DNA of 64,000 nt from Paramyrothecium sp. XJ0827 (GCA_020881915.1 JAJFPB010000002.1:4785001-4849000), one strand, 5' to 3'; positions 20,505 to 34,166 are shown, counted from the stretch's first letter. The notes: generated by a model not told the origin, from the letters alone. Program-made: numbers and translations.

Positions 20505-23500
20505 AGCCGGCGACCGAGCATGGGACCAGCCGAGGGTATGAGTGGAAGCATCACAGGCAGTCGGGACTTGCGAAGCCAAGAGATCAAACGAGATAGCTCG
20601 AGCCATTATATAAGTACACCAACGGGACTGTGGAGAAGGATTGTGCCACAGCATGGGCCCCTTGCTGCCCCTACGACCCCTTGGCAGGCGTTGAGTACAC
20701 TATACTGTGCCAGGATTAGTTTAGGTCATTTACAGTAGCCTCTTCCCGCACCTACCGGTGTCCCGTTATTCCCTACCGACAGAATTAGTGGCTACGCCGA
20801 AGTCCCAATCTGCGGGATTCGTGTCCCAAAATGGAGTATGGCAAAAGAGATAACACGCTATGCGATGCAAGTATTCCTTCTATCGCGGCCGTTCAGCAAC
20901 TGCCATTCAAGTACGGATTCAGAATTGAGCACTAATTTATTCCCTCCCCCGATGCTGGGTTGCTCGGGAACATTGTATGTACACAATCCTACGCCAGGTA
21001 GCCGTCGACAGATTCTTCCATATGACACGCCTGTTATCTACGTAGTACCGAAAGATATTAGGATTCTACTGTCACTCGTCCTCCGGGGTGTGGGGGTTAC
21101 GTCTTTGTGATGGTTCAAGTGAGAGGAAATGATCTACAGTCTCCAGGCAACTCTGGAGATTAGTGCGTTTCGATACCCAGGTGCCGATGGAGGACAAGCA
21201 TGCCGCCTCACCGTGTATCCAAACTCGTAAGATATTTCCAGTACTCCGACCAGCAAGGACTCGAGGGGAGGTCTAGTCTCGGGTCTTGTTATTTCATCTC
21301 TACTCACATCATTCAGAACGGTGCGTATTGTGGGTGCAAAGGATGAAGCACTGAACTTTTATCAAGGATTGTTCCCTTTGAAGGTGGAAGAAATTTCCAT
21401 CCCTTATCAGTGACTTAACAAGGAAAAGTTGGGACATGGGGCCCTGCCAACGTTTTGCGCTACGTCGAGGATTAAAGTGCCTGGTCCAGGGGCCGATTCC
21501 ACATCTTTATTCTTCTAATGTGAGATCAGCTTGGATAACCAGCTATGCGAGAATCTGCAGCTTCTCAGTGCCTTTCAAGACACTAATTAATCTCCTTCGC
21601 TCGATATTCGATGTATTACTTCAACCATTTGTCCACGAAAATGCTTTACCCATCTTCACGTTCATGCTATGTCCAGGGGCTGATGGAGGTGCGGGGCTGG
21701 TCCATTATCACACACAACTACCGGGTTTCCTATGGAGAGAAATTGGCCGGGCTCCAACTGCCGAGGCGCCCCTAATCGGGACCCGTTGAGCGCTGTTCTC
21801 AGTTCAATCCTAATCAAGCCAATAGCTAGTTTACATAGTACTACGGAATATGGTCAATGATCCTGTTTTCTGTCCCTGTCCGTCGTCAGTGGCACATCTG
21901 ACAGCGCATGGGTCGGATGCCCCCTGGTATGCGTACGCGTACTCTGTACTGCGTATCATTTACCAGGACACAGACCTCGGTGGTTTATTTACTTGCGGAA
22001 TGAAACCACTGGGATGCAGGCGTCGATCAGAGCCACACTTACTATCACAAGTACGGCGACACTGGCTTTAGTACGAACGGGAACAAATGCATGTTATGGT
22101 CAAAGAATCTCAGCAACACAACCTGTACTGACAGCACCTTCTGTATTCTGAAGGCTAGGGTACTCCCATCCTGGCGAAAAACTCCTGTACTAGAACAGCT
22201 TGACAGGCTCCATCAGTAGTAAACACGAATTAAGTAAATTTGAGCGGTGTATTGACTTCGTGAACATTTTACTCTACCTTCAGCAACTGGTCTTCTTTCC
22301 AGTACAACCTGTCCAAATTTAAACCACCATCCCGATCGGGGAACTCATTCAGCTGGGCTTACAATATCTCAAGATCCAAAAACCCTTGCGCGAGCGACAA
22401 GTGTACTACGCACTCATATGATGACTTGGCCATCTCACACCAGTCACTGGCTATAGGGTAGGGAGTTTCCAACCACAGGTCTGGGGATTTAAACATAGAC
22501 ATGGGACAACAATATAATTAAATAATTATAAGATAAGGTTTCTAGTTTTGTATGATTGAAGTACAACTCAATTATAAGCTATTAAATATCCTGACAGAAC
22601 TATACCACTATCGAATCTCCTCAATGTTTGATACGTAGATTGCCATTAATTTGCGTGCAGCGTCCCCAGGATGCTCATGGAAGCTCCACTGCGAAGTTCT
22701 GTCGTGATTTTCTTTTCGGCTTCTCGGTAATTTACGACCGGTTGATTCTTGAATGCATAGGATGAAGGGTCTACCAAGAAATCATTGAGAAATCCACGTG
22801 ATTCCTAAAGAGGTTGTATATCACGCGTCTATGAAAGAGGTAATAATCGAGCATATGAGTGAATCACGATTGGGCTCTCGTTCCAGCATGAGCCGAGGCC
22901 CGAGAGGTCAACGTGGTTGATTGGGTGTAGAGGGCCGTTTATCAGGAGGGCATGAGCCTTAAAGAATTACAGAATCCTGAGATAAGGGGTTGTGGGTGTT
23001 AGAGGAAGGAAATTACTACTCGATCCGAGTTCTGAACATTGCTAGGCAGACAATGGTTGCTGTATATGATTCTTGTGGACAGCCAGCCCAGCGACCTGCG
23101 GTATCATATACTCCGATGGGGTGACGCTAAGGTGGCAAAAGTGCCGAGTACTGCTATGGCACAGCAACGCATTCCCCATTTGCAGGATTAGCAATTGATG
23201 TGAAGGGGTTCAAATGAGCCGACGATGTTTGTATCATAGACGTGGTACCTCTTCGTCATCAAGATATGGAAAGGTTTCGCAAGCATATAGTGCATTGGCC
23301 CCCTTTTATTCTCCTTTCCAATCCATGGAGTTGCCGACTATCTTCAATCCCGAAAGCCTTTCTGATGAAATAGCTAAATGAAATGCGGATTGGCTCATCA
23401 CAATTTACATCACATGCCCTTGTATGTGGCAGGGCTCATTTGATCGCTTCCCAGTCGTAGAAATTTGAGAGGGTGGCAGCATGGATGTAGGGCTGGCTGG

Positions 23501-23800
23501 TAATATGATGTGAGGTGGGTTCATAGATTTGAAATGGTTGCTTGGCATGCGTGACTCTCCTGTGTGAATTCGATGGCGTGACATTGAGTTTGCCTGTCAT
23601 GAGTTTGGTATGTCGAGATGGAAAACAGCACCCTGCTGCCTCTGCGTGACCCTTCTCACAGGGGAGCAGTATTATTTTGCCGAGTTGTGCTGGGAATCTG
23701 GAGTGCGAACAGCAACGAGCTACCCATCGCGAATCCATAGCACATCCTCTTGGAACCGAACGTGACGCTAGTAACGGTTTCTTCTTTGCACGCTCTCTCC
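20505..23800. other. Long gene-free stretch
   Basis: About 3.3 kb. Short ORFs of up to ~120 codons occur but show no recognisable domain and no consistent splice pattern. It could be decayed repeat DNA, but I could not identify an element. Confidence 0.45.
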
Positions 23801-23853
23801 CAATGCACTGGATTTCAGGACCTCGTGCCGGCGTAGTGTTAGACCCCAAATTC

Positions 23854-24500
23854 TAGCAGGGCACGAAGACGAGGTGCTGGATGCTCTCGATGCGCGTGAA
23901 AACATCTCCCGTACACTATTCCCGTCTAGGAGTTTCGTAGCCCAGCTCTACCGAGAGATTGGCGAGAACAGGTCTGGATGGTCGTTCGTCAGTGATGATG
24001 ATGTACTTTGCTGCTGGCTTCCCTCGTCATAGTCTTGATGAGACGGTCCTATTCCCTTGCTGAATCTTCTTGGCAATATCCAGCAGTCGGGTCCCTCCCT
24101 TTTTTCCAAGACGGGTGTATGACTACAACAGTTGACGATGCCATCGCTCTCCTTTGTCAACAGGCCAGCAAGATTGAACATTCGGCGGGGGCCTTTGGCA
24201 GAGAGAGACAGTTCTCAATCGATTGCCACAGAGATGATAGAGGTATATTTTCGAGCAATTTATCCAGTATCCATTGGCAATTCACTTCATTGAACATAAC
24301 GGTCGGCCGCCCCGGTTCGGCGACCCCACATCCAACCTCGTCCCGATTACTCGCAACTAGACGGCGTTAGCTTCATCACGCCGGTTTTCAGCCGAAATCT
24401 CCTGGCGGGACCATCGCGTGGTCCCTGTCGGCAAATACCGAGACGACCTGGTAGAGCTGGACGGAAACCGCCGCCCAACGAGCTGCGGCAATGAATAGTT
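23854..24500 (+). pseudogene. Possible decayed gene fragment
   Basis: A protein-like stretch (about 23854-24034, including REIGEN and GWSFVSDDDVL) runs into stops. Further protein-like pieces in shifted frames follow to about 24480. It resembles a broken enzyme gene, and an acyltransferase is one thought, but I do not recognise it with confidence. Confidence 0.2.
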
Positions 24501-24774
24501 GGGGCTGTACTATGGGATAGTCGCGTAGTCGCGGCTTGGGTGTGGAGAACGTTGCGTCGTTGGAGACTTAAATGTCGCCATACATAGCTACGTGCCGCTA
24601 AGAAACCGCATCATCGGACACATTGGCAATATTGCATATTAGGGTGCTCGTGGGGTCTTGAAGATCTTTCAATAGGTGGTAGACCGACTTTGAGACCCCG
24701 AGTAATTAACATTAAAATAATTTGTTGCCAATTGAGGTTGCTACTTTGCCGACGATACAGTTCCAGGACCCAGT

Positions 24775-26368
24775 ATGGCTTCTCCAATCGATGATCAAGT
24801 GAATCCACCCAAGAGCAAGAAGCTTATACTCAATGCCTTCTTCATGAATCAGCCATCTTATGTTGCACCGGGTCAGGAAAACCCAATCTACAGGTAGTGA
24901 ACTTTGCAAGCTTACAGGCCCAGGCATATGGAGACACCCTCGGAACCAAACGTGGAGATACAACGAGATTCAATATTGGATCCAAGTTGCCAAAGTCTTG
25001 GAGGGGAATTTTCATTCGTTATTCCTCGCAGACGTCCTCGGCGCATACGATGTCTATGATGGGCCTCGGAATTTTAAGCCAGTGCTGGCCGGCGCAGCCC
25101 AGTTTCCAGTCTCGGACCCAACGTGAGCACTTGGTGCGGTCGTATCGTGACACGAGCTTATTCTTCGACAGTTTGCCTATCTCTGCTATGGCTGCGGTGA
25201 CTTCATCGTTGTCATTTTGCATAACAGCCTCGACCACGTACGAGGCACCCTTCTCCTTAGCCCGCCGATTTTCGACGCTTGACCACCTGACCAATGGCCG
25301 CGTTGCCTGGAACATTGTAACCAGCTACTTGGATAGTGCTGCCAGGAACTTTGGCCTGTCAGAGCAGCTTACTCATGAAGAGCGCTACCAAAAGGCGGAT
25401 GAATTCTTGGAGGTCGTCTATAAGCGGTGGGAAGGATCATGGAGAGACGATGCCGTAATCCGTGACGAGGTTACTGCAAGGTACACGCACGAAGAGCGGG
25501 TACGACGAATCGATCACGAAGGGTAAGCTACAGTCAATCGCAGCCAACTCTGGAACACCTCCTGATCCAATGCACAGCAAGTACTTTCAAGTCGCCGGAC
25601 CGCACGTTGTAGAGCCGTCAAGACAGAGAACTCCGTTCCTCGTGCAGGCGGGCGCAAGCAAGGCTGGCAAGGCATTCGCAGCCAAACATGCCGAGGCAAT
25701 CTTCCTGCCAGGCATGGATTTTGCCGCAGTTCGAAAGCTGGTCGAAGAACTGCGCGGCTTGGCTCGAGACCAAAACCGGGATCCTTCGAGCATCAAGCTG
25801 CTGGGCGGCCTGCATGTCGTCTTGGGCGAAAATGACGAGGAAGCTCAGAAGAAATATGAGGAGTACCTGACTTACGCAGATATCGAAGGCTCCCTGGCTT
25901 TATTTGGTGGATGGACGGGCACAAACCTTGCTGGAATTCCAGATGATGCGGATCTCAGATTCACCGGCCCGCCAGCTATGAAGGGTATGGTGGAGAGCTG
26001 GAGCGCTACGGTTCCAGGAACAGACAATGTGAAATGGACCAAAGCAAGAGTCGCCCAAGAGCTCGCCTTTGGCGGTGCGCACGGTAGAGCGGTCGGGTCT
26101 GCCAAGACAGTCGCCGACATCATTGAAACCTGGGTCCGAGAGACGGGTATAGATGGATTCAACCTGTCATATGCGGTGGTACCAGATGACTTAAGAGGAC
26201 CATGCCAAGTATCTGGTTCCTGAGCTAAGATTCCGCGGCATATTTGATCCTCCGTCAGAGGGTCAGACAACGCGAAACGCATATCTTGGCAGTGTGTCGG
26301 CTCGGGGAGATCGCCTACGAGATGACCACCCTGGGTCTCAGTACAAGTGGAGTGTCAGAGAAGATTAG
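24775..26368 (+). CDS. Luciferase-like FMN-dependent monooxygenase, last exon frameshifted
   Basis: Flavin-dependent monooxygenase of the NtaA/SnaA/DszA group. Exons: 24775-24871, 24918-25122, 25172-25522 and 25578 onward. Family blocks are clear: IWRHPRNQTWRYNEIQYW, FLADVLGAYDVYDG, ARRFSTLDHLTNGR, GRVAWNIVTSY and QAGASKAGKAFAAKHAEAIF. In the last exon the frame runs to a stop at 26221-26223. The expected C-terminal part (EDHAKYLVPELRFRG, RNAYLG, RLRDDHPGSQYKW) continues in another frame from about 26195 to a stop at 26366-26368. One extra A around 26193-26194 explains this. The gene is therefore either a young pseudogene, a variant with a replaced C-terminus, or carries a sequence error. The first intron has an unusual GTCAGG donor. 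Substrate unknown. Confidence 0.8.
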
Positions 26369-28906
26369 ATGCTTAAAATCGCAATACGAGGCTTTCTTAA
26401 CATCTGCCACGCCATTGAACTCAAATTGATTACTGTGGTTCGTGTCGCTCTACCTTACCATGACGAGCTAGCATGTCCAAATTTTCATGCCATCAACGTC
26501 GAGATGCCGAGGTCTAGACAACTCCATACAAGATAGAGCACCGATCAACACTTGAGCTTCGCAGTTGCCGTTTATATTCATTGCTGCTCACATTACATTC
26601 GTGAATGCCGTTGACTAATTATACGGGTGCCTCGTGCGCGGCTATGGGGGTTCGTGATACATTGCAATCACGTCACTTCTTCCCTACTTTAACACAAGCC
26701 AAAGGCTAAGTAGCAGATAATGGTGATTGCGGAAAATATCGGCGAGTGTCTCTAGGCTAGGCTCGAATGAGCTTGTCAGAGCTGCGGGAGGCGCAAGACT
26801 GGAAATGCCTTGACTTTTATCATTATGGTGATTTATCTTGAACCAACGGCAGTCTGCACAGCGAATTGCAGATTGCTAAAACGCAGCTCAAACAGCTGGG
26901 ACGGACCTTGTTCTGGCTGAAAGACAAGTCAAGTTACTGTAAGTTACTATATTTAGGGAGGATTAGTGCCCCTTAATACCTGAAAATCCCCCAATTGAGG
27001 GGGCTAGACAGAGGAACAATCGATCAACGGCTTAACACGTGCGACGCCCACTTTCAAGGCTGGCCACGTTTTCTGGGGCCGTGGATGAGGCCGATCATCG
27101 CAGTGTCCAATGTCAATCAGTGTTCCATCGCATGGCCGACTTGCGCTTCAACCACTAGATCAGCATAGCCACTATCGCCGACACAGCAATTGAAAGACAT
27201 AGGCAAGAGAGCATTCACGTTTGGCTCACCGTCGTTGGCTCTGACTCATCCATCCGGGTAATGGAAGCGGTAATGGAAGCCCAGTGGCCCTGTTCCTTGG
27301 TGTATGCCTGATGTTTCGCCGATGTGATGACAAGACGCGTTTTCCATGTCGCACGGATCATGTGAACGACAGATTGCACCCGAGCAGTTGGTACCATCAC
27401 AGGGATGTAACTTGGGTCTCTGAAAACGCACGAACATTGTCCTCTATGAGCGATGCCAAGCGATTCAACCCTGCCCGGCCCCGGTGTTGTTGCCCGATAC
27501 GAATGAAGTTCCGGCCCGGCCGGTAAGATACCCCTTTCATCATCCGTGCCACAGCTGGAAGGAAATGGCAAAGTAAGGGAATAAACGGTCCTGTGTGTTA
27601 GTTCGAGGCACTAGGTTAAACGGAATCTCCGTATCTGGGACGATAGCACGCCTGCATCATACTCAATCTCATATAAATCATCGCGCAGCGTTGTCGTTCC
27701 ATGGCTCAACAATTTGTCTCAGGCCTCATCCCTTTTTCGGCCAAGGCTGGGCCTACTCCACCCGCGGAAGTTATCCTAGGTTCCAGGAAGAAAAAAGGAG
27801 CAAATGGATACCTAAGGTGGGAAGGACACGGTAGGCTCTTCGAGCTTGCAAAAATAATCCTGGCCAGGATCATTCAGCTCTACATTTAGCGTACAAAGAA
27901 CGTGCTTAAGCGAGCACTGGCGACCAGGATCCCACCCAACAGCCTGGTACCACTCGATCGTGCAGTGGGGATCAATCCGGGGTATCACGGAGATTCTTCC
28001 ATTTAGGACAGGGTAATGGGTGCAACACGAACCATTGTGCTTGCTTTTTCCGGTTCGATTGGTTTTTTGGTTGACCCCAGTAGGATCTTTGGCTCGCTTA
28101 TTATGCTGCATCCTTGCCCAACGACCGACGAGGGCGAGCAGGTTGATTTTGCATAAGCACATCTAGGCCATGGCAGCAAGCACCAGTGGAGGGGCCCTTG
28201 TCGATCAATCCACTGCCAATGTTCGCCAAGACGAAATCGAGTCATGCACATCATCGCTTCTGATGGAGGACTTTTGCCGACTGAGAGGAAGCTCAACGTC
28301 GCAAACGCACATGTGCTGCTCCTAATAAATTTACGCGAGATTAGCGTTAGATTTGGGCCAAGAATCAACTTTGTTGCGCAGCAGGAAATCGTGGCAACAG
28401 CGAGAGCCATTCTGTCTTGAAGCATCCCGAGGGCCTGGAACACACCACCCTTGTCCATGCCACGCTTGCTGCACCATGCCTAGTCCCCACCAGGGTGGTT
28501 TCACCAGAGCTTGCTCTAGAACTAGTCGGTGCGATAACGGCCTCACTAATTCCACGGTTTAATGAAGTGCGAGCAGAAGCTGTCTTGCGCCCAGTCGCGC
28601 CGTCTCGCCCATTCATATCCTGCACGTGAGAGATTGTTCTTCGATGACCCTTTGATATGCTAATTTTCGTTGGAAATGTCAAAGCAATCAAAAACAATCC
28701 ATAATGAGCGGATTTCCTTCTTCTGAGTAGGGCCTGCGATGACGACGTGCGATTGATCGACAAGGACGGCAGCAACACGCAGTCACGGCGAAGAGTATTA
28801 TATACGCGAAGGGAGAACAACTTGCAGCACAATCGAGCAGGGCATGGCATCCACTTGACGGAAGATCTCCATCGGCCTTCTTCCGTCGTCGTACTGCGCA
28901 GCAAGC
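26369..28906. other. Gene-free region
   Basis: About 2.5 kb with only short unsupported ORFs (for example 27701-27889 on the plus strand). It contains the promoter of the second rhodopsin-like gene near its right end. Confidence 0.45.
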
Positions 28907-30259
28907 ATGGCATTCGGAATAGTACCCGCCACGCCGCAGGTCCGGGTTATGCTCGCCTTCATCGTCGTGGTCCAGGTCCTGGTCGCAATCACAATCGGTC
29001 TACGTTTCCGCCTCCGATGGGTCGCGCGAGCCAAGTACAGCTGGGACGACTGGCTCGCTGTGGTGTCCGGCGTCTTTGGAACGGGCATGGTGATATCCAT
29101 GGGCTTGTGTGCGTTGCGATGCCTTGCTTGTGTGGCTTGCGTGCCATGGCTGACACGGGATGATCAGTTTCTACGGCCGGGATCGGTTACGAGAGCCATC
29201 AGGTCGCAAGTAATTTGTCTACAGTAACTCAAGTAAGATTTTGAACCGTCGCTGAGCGCATGCGGCAGATTGGAACTTCGCTGACCAATTGAGCAGCTAA
29301 TATTCGCATACGAGCTTATATACCACTGCACGATCGGCACGGCCAAGCTGAGTGCATTGTGCTTCTACCTGAGAGCCTTCGAAAGCCATGGTATCTACAA
29401 ATACGTCATTGCCTCCATCGGCTTGGTGTGTGCGCAGACCTTGGCCGTGATACTCTGGTCCCTCCTCGTCGTAAGTGCGCTTGGTGAGGATGTGAACGGC
29501 AAATGGCATCCATGCTTACTGAATCAGTGTCAACCTATCAGCCGCTTCTGGACCGAGAACGACGGCGACTTCTGTGGTAATAGGCGGCCGATGTACGTCA
29601 CCGCGAGTGTGCTCGCCATAGTCACAGACATTCTCATCGTTGTACTACCGATACCCGTCATCGTGGGGCTCAAGATCAAAAGGAGCAAGAAAAAGGCCAT
29701 CATTGGGCTCTTTTCTACCGCTGTCTTGTATGTCGAGCTATTCTCTAGGTTGCCCCAACTTGAGAAGTCAAGTATTAGCTCTAATCAGCTTCTTAGGATG
29801 ACGATCGTCTCGGTTGTCCGGATTCTTTCGATAAATTGGATCGACGAGGGCAATGTTACGGCCACCGCGGCCCCTTTCATGTTCTTTTCAGCACTGGAGC
29901 CGTGTGTCGCGACTTTGTGCGTGTGCCTACCCATGCTGAGTCCCTTGTTCAACCGGTGCTTTGGCAAGAGAACTGGGAACACTCCTCCGAACCCTCTCTC
30001 GACCGCCGCTCGTACGGCAAGCTCGCGGGCGAAGGGTCGACCGGGCTTCAGTCGGTTGGAGGATGGGACAGCAGCCAGCCACGAGATATTCTCGCGGAAG
30101 ACAGCCCAGTCTCAGGGGACGTCTCGCCAAGGCCTGGGGAGCGTGCAAGTGAGATCGAGTCATGTCGGGGACGCGGACTCTGGGGACATTGAACTGGAAA
30201 GTCGCTCACAGAGAAGTGGCTCGCAGTCGGACCTTGTGGTATCTAAGCCTGTCATTTGA
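28907..30259 (+). CDS. Fungal rhodopsin-like 7-TM integral membrane protein (2)
   Basis: Second member of the fungal 7-TM rhodopsin-domain family, 367 aa. Exons: 28907-29108, 29168-29232, 29297-29470, 29528-29727 and 29797-30259. The joins were chosen because they rebuild family blocks: the AGIGYESH segment in exon 2, QLIFAYELIYH plus KLSALCFYLRAF in exon 3, and the CQPISRFW loop at the start of exon 4. TM helices alternate with short loops as far as CLPMLSPLFNRCF. The C-terminal ~85 residues are hydrophilic, with many Ser, Arg and Gly. Alternative readings that ignore the introns give stops. Role unknown. Confidence 0.8.
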
Positions 30260-31481
30260 GCTATGCGGTGCATCTTCTTAGGGCTCCTGTTCACTAGGGA
30301 AGACAGAATGAGCCGAGTCGCATCAGGTAATAGAAGAATCTACGCATTTTCGAGACTGACAAACCCATTGCGACGCCATCACAAATGGGCAACAGCATGG
30401 GATCACTTGAACCACAGGTCTCCCTCGTCCATGGTAGCAACCTGGCAAGAATAAGCTTCGTCCAGCAGGCAAATTCGGTATCTCCTCCCATCAGAATTGC
30501 CTCGAGTTTTCCTTGTTTGTAGAAAGGAAGTCCCGCTTGTGGGCCAACTCGGCCGAAAGTTATGGAAAATGGGCTAGATGCGGAGTAGAAGGTTTAACCG
30601 CTGCCAAATTTGTAACTGGGAGTGTTCCGAAGATGGGAAATGACTCCGGTAAAACAACGGAATGAATGGACGACACCAGGCCGGGAGACCTAAACAGAGG
30701 ACCCGAATCATGACTTCCGGGTTTCCGCGAGGGTCTCACCCCTGTTGATCCCGTGACGTTTTGGGTTCGGGCGCCACTCCGCAAAAGCACATTCCATCGA
30801 CATCCACCCTCCTGAAGTTCTTCCGTGAATCTACCGGTTGATCCGTAGTATTGCCGAGCGGAAGTCCGGCGAGGAGGTGGGGGTGGTTGATGCAAGCCGC
30901 CCTGGAAAGATCCAGATGCTTGATGGGACTCTGCCAGCTTTGTGGCTGAGGCCAATTGGAAAGTTGATGTGGCATTACAACTCAAAGTGATTATTGGGTT
31001 GGTCTTTCAAAAGAATGAATCCAATAACTAAGCACCACAACGACTACCGGTGCCTTTACTTACCAGGGCTCTGTGAGGTTGGTTCAATGCTCTCCCCCAA
31101 CGGTCCGAGCTCGCACCCACCCACTCGTTCTCCCTTTTAGGGTCATTGTTTTCCCCGGAAATATGCCGTCACCGAGCCGGGGAATTGCCAGGTGGAGTCT
31201 CTCCCCCGCGGTTATCCCGACCCTAACTTGGCTTTGGGGCAATTGGAAGCGGAGGGCGGGTTTCGACAGCATCGCCTGCCGGGGAGGCATTGCTTGGCAG
31301 CGTCCTGTAGCCTGATGAATAAATAGACGGCCTGTTTACCTGCTGTTGAAGCACATGACGGCTCTCCATTGACCTTTTCATTTTCCATATTGACCACACT
31401 GGGTTTCCCTCTCCTTTGTGTTAGACTGTTTGAGCGACCAAGAGACGATACCCGGCAACATCCTCACAACTCCAACCCACC
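30260..31481. other. Intergenic region upstream of the GH3 gene
   Basis: About 1.2 kb between two plus-strand genes. It contains the GH3 promoter. No other gene is supported. Confidence 0.45.
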
Positions 31482-34166
31482 ATGGACCCACAAGACCTGC
31501 CTGCGCTGCTGTCGAGTCTGACACTGGACGAAAAGGTTCGTCTGCGTGCTGGCTCAAAAGTCTTCGTAGATTTGAATTGCTAACGCGGACTCGTGATCTC
31601 ACAGATCTCCCTGCTGGCAGGAGCAGACTTTTGGACAACAGTTCCAATCCCTGACAAGGGCATCCCGGCTCTCAAGGTGCGCCATCCACCGCGCTCATCC
31701 TCAGAACCTCTGGCTAATTCCTTAGACCTCTGATGGCCCCAACGGAGCCCGCGGCGCTGCCTTCTCTGGGGGTACGACCGCAGCCTGCTTCCCTGCCGCC
31801 TGTAGTCTAGCATCGACATTCGATGTCGACCTCGCCCGGCGCATTGGTGTCGCCCTGGGCGAGGAGACCAAGACCAAAGGCGCGCGATGCCTGCTCGGTC
31901 CCACAATCTGCTGCCACCGCCATCCCTTGGGCGGGCGCAATTTCGAGAGCTTCTCGGAAGATCCCCTCTTGGCCGGCCGCCTCGCCACGGAGTACGTCAA
32001 GGGCCTCGAGAGCACGGGTGTCAGCGCGACGGTCAAGCACTTTGCCGTCAACGAGCAAGAGACGGAGCGCCTGAGTGTTGACGCCATCGTCAGCCCGAGG
32101 GCGCTGCGTGAGATCTATCTCAAGCCGTTTGAAATGGTCATCAAGGAGGCGAAGCCCGGTGCTGTCATGACCTCCTACAACAAGATCAACGGAAGCCACG
32201 CTGACTCTCACGAATTCCTCCTCAAAAAAGTGCTCCGTGGCGACTGGGGCTGGGACGGTCTGGTCATGAGTGATTGGGGCGGTGTCAACTCTGTTGCTGA
32301 CTCCCTGAACGCCGGCCTCGATCTCGAGATGCCGGGCCCTGCTCGATGGAGGCGCAAAGAGCGCGTCTTGGCCGCGCTTGAGGCCGGCGAGCTGACCGAG
32401 GACACAATCAACGAGCGCGCCTTGCGAGTACTGCGTTTCCTGCACCGCCAGAAGTGTTTCTCATCCCCTGGCATTCCCGACGAACAGGCCATCAACAAGC
32501 CCGAGCACCGTGCGCTGATCCGGGAAGCCGGGTCCAAGGGAATCGTTCTGCTCAAGAACGAAAGCAGCTTGTTGCCGCTAACCAAGGAAAAGGTACGGGG
32601 CCGGCGCATCGCGCTTCTCGGCTTTGCCAAGGAAGCATTGGCACACGGCGGTGGCAGTGCCTCCGTCAACAGCCACTACAAAATTACGCCTTACGATGCG
32701 CTGAACGAGGCGTTCAAGGATGATGATGTGACCTTCCACTTTGCCGAAGGTAAAAATGCTCGCCCTCCATCTCTGCAGTCCCAGTTTGCTAAAGAACCAT
32801 TTCTCTAGGTGCCGACACAAGACGACAGCTGCCCCTTTTGGTCGACAATGTTGTTGGCTTGGATGGCAAGCCCGGATTCACCTACAACCTGTACGAGGCA
32901 AACACTTCTACTCTCTTCAAGACCACGCATGGACATCCGTCATCGCAGATTTCACTGGTGGATAGCATCGAAGTTAGCAACAAGTCCGGCGAGCTCGTCG
33001 GCATCTTCACCCCCAAGGACAACCTCGACTGCTTCCTAACCCTGACCAGCCTGGGGCCTTCGAAAGTCACCATCAACGGCGAAGTCGTCACCGAGCAGGC
33101 CCGGAACAGCCAGGACCCGATGGGCTTCCTGCTCGGCGCCGTCCCCACGGCCCTGATCAAGTACAAGTTTGAGGCGGGCAAGCAGTACCAGATCAACATT
33201 ACGTCGACGCTCCCTACCTCGGACAATGGCGAGGACTTTGGCCTCCTCGATGGCAAAATGGGTGTGCGTTTCGGCCTGCAGTCGGAGCCCGAGTACAACG
33301 CGGATTTCCTCCCGGAGGCCGTCGAAGCAGCGAAGCAGTCGGATTACGCGATCGTCTTCACGGGCCACACCACCGCCTGGGAGAGCGAGGGCCAGGACCA
33401 GCTCAGCTTCAACCTGCCCAAGGACGGGAGCCAGGACCGCCTCGTCGCCAGCGTCGCCGCCGTCAACAAGAACGTCATCGTCGTCAACTCGACCGGCGTG
33501 GCCGTCGCCATGCCGTGGCTGAACGAGGTCCAGGCCGTGGTCCAGGCTTGGTTCCCGGGCCAGGAGGCCGGCAACGCGATCGCCGACGTGCTCACGGGCG
33601 CGAGAAACCCCGAGGGCCAACTGACGACCACGTTCCCCAAGAGCATTGAGGACTGCGCCGCCTACGGCAACTTCCCGGGACAGACCAAGGACGGCCAGCT
33701 GACTGTCCACTACGAAGAGGGTGTATTCGTGGGCTACAGGCATTTCGACCGCCTGCCTCCTCACAAGGTCAACTTCCCCTTCGGTTTCGGACTGTCTTAC
33801 ACCACCTTTGACCTCTCCGATCTCCTCATCGAGCCATCAGAAAACGAGTGGAAGGTTCAAGTCACCGTCAAGAACACCGGCGCCAAGGCCGGCGCACTCG
33901 CCGTACAAATATACGTGGGCAGGAAGGAGTCCGTCCCCGAGCACCCAGCAAAGGTCCTCGCGACGTTCCAGAAGGTCAGAGTCGAGGCGGGGGCCTCTGC
34001 AACGGCACAGCTTCTCGTCAAGGCGAAGGACATTGCGGCATGGTCAGAGGACCAACAGAAATGGGTCGTTGAGGAGGGCGAATATCAGTTCAGCGCTGGA
34101 AAGAACGCCCATGATTTGGTTGTTAGCCAGGCCGTCAAGGTCAACGGGGCAACGTTTGCGCCATAA
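31482..34166 (+). CDS. Glycoside hydrolase family 3 (beta-glucosidase-like), cytosolic type
   Basis: Retaining exo-glycosidase that releases terminal beta-linked sugars. Exons 31482-31535, 31605-31676, 31726-32749 and 32809-34166 give 835 aa. The N-terminal GH3 barrel shows KHFAVNEQE, VMTSYNKING and the nucleophile motif VMSDWGG (Asp about 225). The second GH3 domain follows (KGIVLLKNE, GGGSASVN), then a PA14-like insert (~400-530), the rest of the sandwich domain (IVFTGHTTAWESEGQD) and a C-terminal FnIII-like domain after PFGFGLSYTTF. There is no signal peptide, which fits the intracellular fungal beta-glucosidases with PA14. It begins the metabolic neighbourhood that reaches 45 kb. The exact sugar cannot be read from the sequence. 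Confidence 0.92.

Noticed and set aside
21436..21789. 117-codon plus-strand ORF in the gene-poor region
   Set aside because: No recognisable motif, isolated, and within the length expected by chance.
28365..28913. 182-codon minus-strand ORF upstream of the second rhodopsin-like gene
   Set aside because: Arg/Ser-rich composition typical of a chance frame. It runs into the rhodopsin-like start region.
33036..33764. 242-codon antisense ORF in the GH3 gene
   Set aside because: Shadow frame of a GC-rich coding region; the sense frame has full GH3 motifs.
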